Positions 4,709 to 13,000 of a DNA stretch of 14,790 bases are shown one piece after another (positions within the stretch are counted from its first letter, which is position 1; every line of letters starts with the position of its first letter). This DNA comes from an uncultured Clostridia bacterium (GTDB lineage Bacteria; Bacillota; Clostridia; Christensenellales; Borkfalkiaceae): the NCBI GenBank assembly GCA_947589335.1, contig CANPZH010000023.1:1-14790 (forward strand), written 5' to 3'. The notes below the pieces were generated by a model. That model worked only from the letters and a program-made list of their open reading frames with translations. It did not search any database and had not been told where the DNA came from. Position numbers and translations under genes: made by a program.

Positions 4709-5812
4709 ATGAAAAAGAGATTTTGGGTCACTCTTTTGGCAGCGATCGCGGCGCTTTGCATGGCGTTCGGTCTTGCGGGATGCGATTTATTTGGGAGCGG
4801 AAAGGGCGAGCAAGGCGGCTCACAGAAGCCCGATGAGGGTGGCTCGCAAACGGAGCAAGGCGGCTCACAGAAGCCCGATGAGGGTGGCTCGCAAACGGAG
4901 CAAGGCGGAGAACAAAAGCCCGATAAAGGCGAATTGCCCGTCCTTCCCGAAAAAGTTCGTTCTAACAATGGACTTTATTTTACGCTCAATGATGACGGAA
5001 AAAGCTACAAGGTCAGCAAAGGAGAATGGTCGGGAACAAATCTCGTCATTCCCGGTCTTGTCAAGGGTGCACCTGTGACCTCGATTCGGAATTCTGCGTT
5101 CTATGGTTGCACGGAACTTAAAAGCGTGACGATCGAAAATGGTGTGATTTCGATCAGAGCGTCTGCGTTCGAGGGTTGCACGGGACTTACTGAGATCGAA
5201 ATTCCCGACAGCGTGACATCGATCGGAAATTCTGCGTTCCGAGAGTGCACGGGACTTACTGAGATCGAAATTCCCGACAGCGTGACCTCGATCGGAGATT
5301 ATGCGTTCTATGGTTGCACGGGACTTACAAGCATAACATTTGGAGAAAACAGTTCGTTGACCTCGATCGGAGATTATGCGTTCTACTATTGCACGGGACT
5401 GACGAAGATCGAAATTCCAGACAGTGTGACCTCGATCGGAAATTCTGCGTTCCGAGAGTGCACGGGACTTACTGAGATCGAAATTCCCGACAGCGTGACC
5501 TCGATCGGAGATTATGCGTTCTATGGTTGCACGGGACTTACAAGCATAACATTTGGAGAAAACAGTTCGTTGACCTCGATCGGAGATTATGCGTTCGAGG
5601 GTTGCACGGGACTTACGGAGATCACGATTCCCGATAGCGTAACTTTGATTGGACCTTACGCGTTCTACATGGTATCTCTTCAAAAGGTTTATTTTGAAGA
5701 TCCGAACGGATGGATTGCATGGTATGAATCACCTCTAATAGGGCTTGAAGACCCGGAAACCGCTGCTGACCTATTGAGTAATGCTATGACTACTTGGATG
5801 AAGAAAAATTGA
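4709..5812 (+). CDS. BspA-type leucine-rich repeat lipoprotein
   Basis: The protein has 367 residues. Residues 1-25 are a lipoprotein signal peptide with lipobox LAGC (Cys25), so it should be anchored on the outer face of the membrane. Residues 33-75 are a polar linker with a duplicated 15-residue unit (GGSQKPDEGGSQTEQ). Residues about 122-320 hold about eight BspA-type repeats (LRR_5) of 23-24 residues, with the core IPDSVTSIG..AF..CTGLT. A block of about 71 residues is repeated almost exactly (see the 213-bp repeat). The C-terminus (about 325-367) is unique. BspA repeats serve in surface binding in other bacteria; the partner here is unknown. GGGAGG lies six bases before the ATG. The next gene starts 15 bases after the stop, so they are probably co-transcribed. 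Confidence 0.9.
   Translation: MKKRFWVTLLAAIAALCMAFGLAGCDLFGSGKGEQGGSQKPDEGGSQTEQGGSQKPDEGGSQTEQGGEQKPDKGELPVLPEKVRSNNGLYFTLNDDGKSYKVSKGEWSGTNLVIPGLVKGAPVTSIRNSAFYGCTELKSVTIENGVISIRASAFEGCTGLTEIEIPDSVTSIGNSAFRECTGLTEIEIPDSVTSIGDYAFYGCTGLTSITFGENSSLTSIGDYAFYYCTGLTKIEIPDSVTSIGNSAFRECTGLTEIEIPDSVTSIGDYAFYGCTGLTSITFGENSSLTSIGDYAFEGCTGLTEITIPDSVTLIGPYAFYMVSLQKVYFEDPNGWIAWYESPLIGLEDPETAADLLSNAMTTWMKKN
4808..4904 (+). repeat. 45-bp tandem repeat in lipoprotein linker
   Basis: GCAAGGCGGCTCACAGAAGC begins at 4810 and again at 4855, giving a period of 45 bases (15 codons) in two near-identical copies plus a partial third. It encodes the low-complexity linker and is likely to change copy number by slippage or recombination without shifting the frame. 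Confidence 0.9.
5193..5615 (+). repeat. 213-bp direct repeat within the LRR region
   Basis: The segment around ATTCCCGACAGCGTGAC (5201) recurs at 5414 as ATTCCAGACAGTGTGAC, giving a period of 213 bases (71 codons, three LRR units). Identity is nearly complete over each copy, including the whole ATTTGGAGAAAACAGTTCG stretch. Such recent internal duplication suggests the array is still changing length. Confidence 0.9.
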
Positions 5813-5827
5813 ATTTTGGGAGGATTT

Positions 5828-6598
5828 ATGAAAATGATCCATAAAAATGAATGTCAGTATGTTAAAAATGAATTGCGCATGCGTGTTCAGATGATGTATT
5901 CGAATAGCGTAGGATTTATCACCGCTACGTTGGCCATTTGGACAATCGCCACGGGAATTATCTGTTCGGCTTTGAAAGAAAATACGCTTTGTACTCCATG
6001 GTTTACTTGCATAGTATTGTTTTTAATGATAACGCCTGCCATCATCGCGATTCCCATAAGCATTAAAAGCGGGGACAATTTGTCTCGTGTCGCCCAGTTA
6101 TCTGCTTTTATTCGGGTATTTTTTGAACTCCCGTCTCTTATTAACGAAAAGGAAGATGGTTGTTTTGTATATGAAACAGCGTTAGGAGCAGCGGTGCATG
6201 ATAATAAAAATGGAAACGGGGTAAATATTAAACTTTTTAATGTGGAGTTCTTCTTTGTTGTGTTGCTTTCTATTGCTTTGACCACGTCTCTTCTCGTTTA
6301 TTATTGTTTATCTCAGTATGTCCTTGGAGTGATTATTGCGGGCGTATTCATTGCATTGCAACTATACATACTTTTCATCGTGCGCAAAGCTTCAAGCGTA
6401 AATAAAAATTTTCTTAAAGCGCGCACCGAAAGCATATCTGATTTTATCAAAATCGCTATTTCATTGGAAATAATAAGTGCGGACAATGCCAAATCGTATG
6501 AAGAACTGTGCCAACGGATATCCCTATCTTCACCCATCAAAGAAGTCGTCTGCGACAACGGGATGCTAACGGGCGACGCAATGAACAAAAACTTATAG
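5828..6598 (+). CDS. Four-helix membrane protein, unknown function
   Basis: The protein has 256 residues from ATG 5828, four bases after GGGAGG; an ATG two codons later (5834) is an equally possible start at better spacing. Two helix pairs are seen, about 27-48 and 58-79, then 140-160 and 165-186. Between them is a cytoplasmic-looking segment with LSAFIRVFFELPSL (about 91-104) and an acidic and basic C-terminal tail (about 187-256). No catalytic or transport motif is recognised. The gene is markedly AT-richer than its flanks: the 60 bases from 6121 contain 21 G+C, against 41 in the 60 from 7081. That suggests a different origin or recent transfer. It follows the lipoprotein gene by 15 bases and is closed by a terminator, so the two probably work together at the membrane. 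Confidence 0.8.
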   Translation: MKMIHKNECQYVKNELRMRVQMMYSNSVGFITATLAIWTIATGIICSALKENTLCTPWFTCIVLFLMITPAIIAIPISIKSGDNLSRVAQLSAFIRVFFELPSLINEKEDGCFVYETALGAAVHDNKNGNGVNIKLFNVEFFFVVLLSIALTTSLLVYYCLSQYVLGVIIAGVFIALQLYILFIVRKASSVNKNFLKARTESISDFIKIAISLEIISADNAKSYEELCQRISLSSPIKEVVCDNGMLTGDAMNKNL

Positions 6599-6619
6599 CT
6601 TTTCTTCGTGAAGGGCACT

Positions 6620-6662
6620 AAGACGGCGGAGCGTTCCGCCGTCTTTTCTCTGCGGGAGGGTT
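6620..6662. repeat. 43-bp direct repeat, copy B, acting as terminator
   Basis: This is identical to 4141-4183. The stem AGACGGCGGA (6621-6630) / TCCGCCGTCT (6635-6644) with TTTC after it lies 22 bases past the stop codon of the four-helix protein and should end the lipoprotein operon. The last two bases (TT, 6661-6662) form the start of the -35 box of the next gene. Confidence 0.9.
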
Positions 6663-6689
6663 GATTTTTCACCGCGCTTCGGTTATAAT
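6661..6689 (+). promoter_or_regulatory. Promoter of the membrane-spanning regulator-like gene
   Basis: TTGATT (6661-6666) and TATAAT (6684-6689) are separated by 17 bases. The leader that follows (about 6696-6793) can form two stems: CCGGATC with GATCCGG, and GGACCTCCC with GGGGGGTCC. The ribosome binding site AGAGGG lies just after the second stem, seven bases before the GTG start. Confidence 0.8.
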
Positions 6690-6793
6690 GGAAGCAGGCG
6701 GAAGACGGTCCCGAGAGACCGGATCGGTCCCATACGGATCCGGACCTCCCATGCGGCGAAGAGCGCCCAAGGGGGGTCCAAGAGGGAAGCACA

Positions 6794-9700
6794 GTGCAGA
6801 ATTTCGGCGAAGCGATCAAAACATTCAGAAAATCTTCCGGGCTGACGCAGACGCAGTTTGCGGACAGGCTCGGCGTACACCTGCAGACCATCTCCAAATG
6901 GGAGCGCGGTCTGCTCGCGCCCGATTTCTCTCTTTTGGGGGAGATCGCCTCCGTCCTCTCCGTTTCGCTGGAGGCCCTGCTCGGGCTGCCGCAGAGCGAA
7001 GAGACCTTCACGGGCAGCTTCGACATGGCGTCCTTCGGGAGGGCGCTCGCCGAGGCGCGCAAAAAGAAGAACGAGAGCCAGAGCGAGCTCGCCGAGGCGC
7101 TCGGCGTCTCCACCGACAACATCTCCAAATGGGAGCGCGGCGTGATCTGTCCCGACGCCTACGAACTTGTTTCCCTTGCGACCCACTTCGACCTGCCCGC
7201 CTCGAAGCTCTACTTCGGGATCTGCGAGGAGACGGAGGTCGAGTCGCCCGCGCAGTGGCGCCGCCGCAAGCGGCTGCACATTCTGTGGTTCGTCTGCGCC
7301 GTCTTGCCGCTGTGCGCGATCGTCGTCGTGCTCTCCGTCCTGCTCGCCGTCCTTCCGAGAACGGAGCTCGCCGAGAGAACGGAGTTTTCCATCAATTATT
7401 GGCTGTGCGGCGGCGCGTTCCGCACCGAAGTTGCGGGGACCATTCGCGCGGAGGACGGAGAAGTCACCCTGGCGGTCCCCCAAAAGGAGGGGAGCGAATT
7501 CCTCGGCTGGTACCGCTCTCCCGATTACGCCGGAGAGCAGGTCCGTTCTATCGTGTGCGAGGGGGAGGATATCTCCGTCTATGCAAAGTGGAGCGACCTC
7601 TCCTATGAGATCCGCTATGAACTCGGGGGAGGGGTGCTCCCCGAGAACAATCCCGCGCTCGTCACGGCGGCGGAGTCCCTCCCGCTGAACGATCCCGTGC
7701 GCAAGGGCTATCTCTTCCTCGGCTGGTTCGACGCCCCCGAAAACGGCGTGCACTACGAGCGCGTGGGCGGCGAGGGCGCGAAAAACCTCACCCTGTATGC
7801 GGTTTGGCAGAAGTGCGATACGACTTTCTCTGTCCGCTATGAACTCGGCGGCGGGGTGCAGGCAAGCGGGAATCCCCTCCGTCTGGCGGCGGGGGAGATC
7901 TGCTCTCTGCATGCCCCCGAAAAGCGCGGGCACGACTTCCTCGGCTGGAACGAGCGCGCCGACGGTTCGGGCAAATATTTCACCGTGCTCTACGGGATCT
8001 CGGAAGATATCACCCTCTACGCGATCTATTCCCCCAAAGACTATCTGGTGCGCTATGTCTATGAAGGCGCCTATCCCGGAGAGGAGGTCAACCCCAACCG
8101 CATCACGTTCGGGCAGACCGTGCCGCTTCTCCCCGTCTCGCTGTACGGCAACGAATTTTTGGGCTGGTTCACCGCGGAGACGGGCGGGGAACGGGTGGAG
8201 ACGATCGACGAGGGCAACCTTCCGGAGCTCTCCGTGCTGTATGCGCATTTCCGTCCCAAGACCTTTTCGGTGTTCCTCGACGCGGGCGGCGGCGCCTTCG
8301 AGATAGACGGAGAGAGCCTTTCCGAGTACACCCTCAAGGTCGAATACGGACGGCCGCAGACGCTGCCCGAGCCCGTCCGCGAGGAGTATCTCTTCCTCGG
8401 GTGGACCGACGAAGCGGGCAACACGGTGAAGGAGATCGACATCTACAATCTCGACGACCTCTCCCTCACCGCCAAGTGGAGGCCGGTCGAACTCCGTTAT
8501 TCGATCCGCTATGAACTCGGCGGCGGGGTGCAGAACGAAAACAATCCCACGGAAGGGGTCTCGGGCAAGCGGATCAATCTCTACGATCCGCAAAAGACGG
8601 GCTATCTCTTCCTCGGCTGGTTCGAAGACGAGGAGGGGCGGGGCACGCGCTATGAGTATATCCCCGAGGACCGGGCGGAGGATATCGTTCTGTATGCGGT
8701 CTGGCAGGAGATCAGGACCGTCGGCAGCGCAGACTGTTTCCGCTACGAACGGGGCGCGAACACCGTAAAGATCACGGGCTATACGGGCGCCACCGGAGAC
8801 AACGTCGACCTCGCGTTTCCCGCCGTCATCGATGGCCTCCCCGTAACGGAGATCATGCAGGAGCGGAGCAGGCTCGAAAGGGCCGTCTTCCATGCGGTCA
8901 CGATCCCCGAAAGCGTTACGGTGCTGGGCGACAATGCCTTCGCGCGGCTGACGGTGACGGAACCGCTGATGATCCCTTCGGCGGTGGAGCGAATCGGGCG
9001 GAGCTGCTTCGAGAAATATGAGGGCAAGATCTGCTTTTCCGAACACGGGTCGCTTTCCCGCATCGGCGACTCCGCTTTCAGAGATGTCCAATTCGGGGAG
9101 ACGCTCATCCTCCCGCAGGGGGTCACGACCATCGAAAGCGGCGCGTTCAACGGCCTGCGGGCGGACGGCGTGATCCTGCCGGACACGGTGCAGACGATCG
9201 GGAGCTATGCGTTCCAGACCGTGCCGTCGGTGACCCTCAACCTCTTCCTGCCCTCATCGGTCGTCTTCATCGACGACAGCGCCTTTGTCCTCGCCCATGT
9301 GTATACCACGCTCACGGACGAACAGACGGAGAACTTCAGCGGGAATTGGGCGATGACCGCCGATGTGCACCGCCTCGGCGAAAAGCGGGAGCTGACCCTC
9401 TCGGACGGCGGATATACGGAGACGTCTGAAAACTACGGGTTTGTCCTGCCGAGACGCAAAAAGGAGGGCAGCACCTTCCTCGGCTGGCAGAACGGAAAAG
9501 GGGAGTTCGTGCCGAATTACTATTTCCCCGAGGTCGACGAGACGCTCTATGCCGCATACGAAGAGGAAACGCCCGCGGACGGGCGGACCAAGGCGCGGGC
9601 GATCCCGCTGAAGACGGGCGAAAGCTATGAGATCGCCTATGTCTCCGCGCACCTTGTGTATTTCATCTGGGAAGGGAATGACGCCGTGCTGCAGTTCAAC

Positions 9701-9856
9701 CAGAAATCAAGCAGGATGAACACCTATCTCCTCCGCGACGGAAAGTTAGAGAGTTTTTACCTCTCATGCGAGTGCCGGAAGGGGGATCTGATCTGCATCG
9801 GCGGCGACTGGGCGCTCCCCGGGACCGTTCTCTCCTTTACCGTCTCGGCGATCTGA
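6794..9856 (+). CDS. Tandem Xre DNA-binding domains fused to InlB-type and BspA-type surface repeats
   Basis: The protein has 1020 residues from the GTG start. Residues 1-65 and 78-140 are two Xre helix-turn-helix domains, each with the ISKWERG signature. Residues 153-160 are basic (RRRKR) and 162-187 form one membrane helix, so DNA binding is inside the cell and the rest outside. Residues about 197-637 hold six InlB B-type repeats of about 70 residues (RYELGGGV...GYLFLGWF...LYAVW). Residues about 640-845 are BspA-like repeats (IPESVTVLGDNAF), and 865-922 are a seventh InlB-type repeat. The end (930-1020) is unique. A membrane-bound one-component regulator that senses something at the cell surface is the natural reading. 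It has its own promoter and a strong terminator, and no Cys lipobox. Confidence 0.9.
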   Translation: MQNFGEAIKTFRKSSGLTQTQFADRLGVHLQTISKWERGLLAPDFSLLGEIASVLSVSLEALLGLPQSEETFTGSFDMASFGRALAEARKKKNESQSELAEALGVSTDNISKWERGVICPDAYELVSLATHFDLPASKLYFGICEETEVESPAQWRRRKRLHILWFVCAVLPLCAIVVVLSVLLAVLPRTELAERTEFSINYWLCGGAFRTEVAGTIRAEDGEVTLAVPQKEGSEFLGWYRSPDYAGEQVRSIVCEGEDISVYAKWSDLSYEIRYELGGGVLPENNPALVTAAESLPLNDPVRKGYLFLGWFDAPENGVHYERVGGEGAKNLTLYAVWQKCDTTFSVRYELGGGVQASGNPLRLAAGEICSLHAPEKRGHDFLGWNERADGSGKYFTVLYGISEDITLYAIYSPKDYLVRYVYEGAYPGEEVNPNRITFGQTVPLLPVSLYGNEFLGWFTAETGGERVETIDEGNLPELSVLYAHFRPKTFSVFLDAGGGAFEIDGESLSEYTLKVEYGRPQTLPEPVREEYLFLGWTDEAGNTVKEIDIYNLDDLSLTAKWRPVELRYSIRYELGGGVQNENNPTEGVSGKRINLYDPQKTGYLFLGWFEDEEGRGTRYEYIPEDRAEDIVLYAVWQEIRTVGSADCFRYERGANTVKITGYTGATGDNVDLAFPAVIDGLPVTEIMQERSRLERAVFHAVTIPESVTVLGDNAFARLTVTEPLMIPSAVERIGRSCFEKYEGKICFSEHGSLSRIGDSAFRDVQFGETLILPQGVTTIESGAFNGLRADGVILPDTVQTIGSYAFQTVPSVTLNLFLPSSVVFIDDSAFVLAHVYTTLTDEQTENFSGNWAMTADVHRLGEKRELTLSDGGYTETSENYGFVLPRRKKEGSTFLGWQNGKGEFVPNYYFPEVDETLYAAYEEETPADGRTKARAIPLKTGESYEIAYVSAHLVYFIWEGNDAVLQFNQKSSRMNTYLLRDGKLESFYLSCECRKGDLICIGGDWALPGTVLSFTVSAI

Positions 9857-9881
9857 CCGAAGAATAATCTTTAAGCTACGC

Positions 9882-9919
9882 AGCGAAAGGCCCCGACGTT
9901 TCCGTCGGGGCCTTTCGCT
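9882..9919 (+). terminator. Strong terminator after the 1020-residue protein gene
   Basis: AGCGAAAGGCCCCGACG (9882-9898) pairs perfectly with its inverted copy at 9903-9919 around a TTTC loop: 17 bp. The downstream T content is low (TATACG), but the stem is symmetric and lies 26 bases after the stop codon. Confidence 0.75.
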
Positions 9920-9977
9920 ATACGATCGCTTTCTGCGGGGAGAGCCCGGCGGACCGATTCATAATATTTATTTCCTC

Positions 9978-10006
9978 TTGACTGTTTTGACGACCTGTGC
10001 TATAAT
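9978..10006 (+). promoter_or_regulatory. Promoter of the giant Cys/His-repeat lipoprotein
   Basis: TTGACT (9978-9983) and TATAAT (10001-10006) are separated by 17 bases. The predicted transcript start is near 10013, about 48 bases before the ATG; AGGAG at 10050-10054 is the ribosome binding site. Confidence 0.85.
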
Positions 10007-10060
10007 CCAAACGTATTTCATCGCATCCAAGCGAAACTACGGATCAGACAGGAGAGAAGA

Positions 10061-13000
10061 ATGAAAAAATTTTTAATGATCGCTTTCGTGCTCATGACGG
10101 CGCTGTGCGGCGTGTTGGGGTTTGCCGCCTGCGGAGAAGAGGCGCATGTGCACGATTGGGACAAATGGGTCTCGGACGGCAAGGGCGGCCATATGCGCGT
10201 CTGCAAGACGGACAGTTCTCATACGGAGACGGGGAAGTGCGAAGACCATTTCGTCTATAAGACCTCCTCGGCGACCTGCATCGAAAAGGGTGTAACGACC
10301 TACGGCTGTGTGGCATGCGGCTACACCGTGACGGAGGAGACGGATCCGCTCGAACACGACTATGGGGACTGGACGTTCGACGCGGAGAAGAAACAGCACA
10401 CCCGCGTCTGCGCGAACGATCCCGCGCATGTGGAGTCGGTCGACTGCGAATTCGAGGAGACCACCGTCGCGGCGACCTGCGAGGCAGACGGCTACACCCT
10501 GTACACCTGCAAGGACTGCGGCGGGAGCTACCGCGGCAACGTGCAGGAAAAACTCGAACACCAGTGGGGCCCGTGGGAGAGCGTCGAAGGCACCGGCACG
10601 CATGTGCGCTACTGCCTCCGCGACAGTACCCACAAGCAGGACGGCGTCTGCGACTTCCGTCTCGAAGAGACCGTCGGGGCGACCTGCACGGAGAACGGAT
10701 ACGAGCTGTACCGCTGCAGCGACTGCAAGGGCGAAGAGAAGCGCAACGAGAAGATCGCGCCCGGCCACAACTGGAGCGTCTGGACGTTCGACGGCGACCG
10801 TCATGTCCACTACCGCACCTGTCTGAATACGGACTGCAAAGAGGATGCGAGGGAGGAGTTCCCCTGCGAGGGCGCCGGCGTCGAGACGAAGCCCACCTGC
10901 GAGGAAGCGGGCTACACCACCTATTCCTGTCCCGTCTGCTACGGCGTCTACACGACGTACGACGAGGCGACCCAGAAGGCGCTCGGGCACACCTACTCCG
11001 AGGGGTACACCTCAACGAAAGACGGCTCCCACTACCGCGAATGCGTGACCTGCCGCTACCAAGATAAGCAGGATTGCGTTTACGACGTCAAGAACACCGC
11101 GCCCGACTGTACGACGGTCGGCATGTCGACTTACACCTGCCGGTTCTGCGACTACTCCTACGTCTCCGAGACGGCGGAGAGGGGCGCGCACAGCTACGGC
11201 GCATGGGAAAACGTGGACGGGCAGACCTACCACCACCGCCTGTGCGACGTCTGCGGGGATGAGGACCGCGAGGAATGCACCTACACGCCCGTCACCGTGA
11301 ATGCGACCTGCACCGCGGCGGGGGAGACGACCTACGTCTGCAACACCTGCCATGACGTCGACGAGGCGCGCACGACCGTCATCGAACAGCTCGACCACGA
11401 CTATCCGCTCGACTGGATGCACGTCGAGGGGAGCGAGAGCGGGGTCTCGAGCCACTACCGTATCTGCCGCCGTCCCGGCTGCTCCCACCGCGAGGAAGCG
11501 GTCTGCGACATGGAGGAGGTCAAGGGGCTTCCCACCTGCACCACTCCCGCCGACATCTTCCACATCTGCAGCGGCTGCCACTTCACGGAGGACGTGGGCG
11601 ACGTCGCCAAGCTCGAACACAAGTGGAGCGAATGGGAGCATGTCGCAGTTTCGGAGGGCGGAAAGACCGTGCACTATCATGTGCGCCGTTGCGAGCGCGA
11701 GGAGTGCGACGCAAAGACGGAAGGCGGGCCCTACTCCGAGCGGCAGCTCTGCGCGTTTGAGCAGACGACCGTCAATTCGACCTGCCTCACCGCGGGCACG
11801 ACGACGTTCACCTGCTCCGAATGCCGCTACCATTACACCGAGACGACCGGCCGCGCCCTCGGGCACGATTACGGCGGCTGGGAGCCCGCGGGAGACGGAC
11901 TGCACATCAAGACCTGCCGCCGCCCCGAATGCGACGGCAACGACGAGGATCCGGGAGTCATCTCCGCGCCCTGCGACATGGTCCGCGGGCAGACCGTGGA
12001 TCCCACCTGTCTCACCGAGGGCTACACCGTGTGGACGTGCGAGGCGTGCAACCGCACGGAACACCGCGACCCGAAGGCCGAGCTCGGGCACGACTTCTCC
12101 TCGAGCGGTTATTACACCAACGGCAACGGAACGCATTATCGCGTCTGCTCGCACGATCCCAACCATCATGAGACCGTGAGCTGTTCGTACACGGAATCGG
12201 TCACCGATCCCACCTGCGAAGATCAGGGCTATACGACGCAGACCTGCACGCTGTGCGAATATACGCGCAGAGTCGGCTATCGGGACGCGCTCGGGCACAT
12301 ATGGAAGCTGTATGCGGCGGCGACCGTCTCGACGGACGATCACACCCATATCGCGGAATGCGAACGCTGTCGGACGCGGCAGACCCAGAACTGCGACTAC
12401 AACACGCGCGTGATCCCCGCGACCTGCACCGAACCCGCGCGGCACATCCATACCTGTACCTTCTGCGAACATGTGTATGAGCACGACGAGGGCTCTGCGC
12501 TCGGGCACGCATGGGGGAGCTACGTCTTTGACGCTGCGACCCGCACGCACGACCGCACCTGCACCCGCAGCGAATGCGCCGTCAAAGAGGGCGCGGCGGA
12601 CTGCGAGGGCACGGTCGTGAGCGTCCACGAGGCGACCTGCAACTCCTACGGCTGGAACAATTACCGCTGCTCCGTCTGCAAGGGAGAATACATCGGCGAC
12701 ACGGGCAGCGAATTCGGCGAGCACAAGTGGTCGCTCGGATGGGAGAGGACGCCAACGGACGAGACGACGCACTTCAAGCGGTGTTCCGCCTGCGGCGAGA
12801 AGCGGGTGGAAGAGTGCCGCTTTACGGACACCGGCCGCCCCGCGACCTGCACCGATCCGGGCTTTATCCAGAAATTCTGCCCTTACTGCACGCGCACGAT
12901 CGCGCGGAACGAAAAGGCGCTCGGCCATGACTTCGGTGACAGCATCAACCCCTGGCAGCCCGATTCCCAAAATCCCGGCAGCCATTACAGGGCGTGCACC

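Noticed and set aside
5816..5827. TTG at 5816 as start of the four-helix protein
   Set aside because: It overlaps the ribosome binding site GGGAGG; ATG 5828 (or 5834) lies just after that site.
5828..6598. SLATT-like effector of a nucleotide-signalling defence system
   Set aside because: The paired helices prompted the idea, but there are four helices, no nearby nucleotide cyclase or SLOG gene, and no motif to support it.
6683..9091. 802-residue open frame on the minus strand
   Set aside because: It is a mirror of the GC-rich HTH-InlB gene, whose plus-strand protein has recognisable domains throughout.
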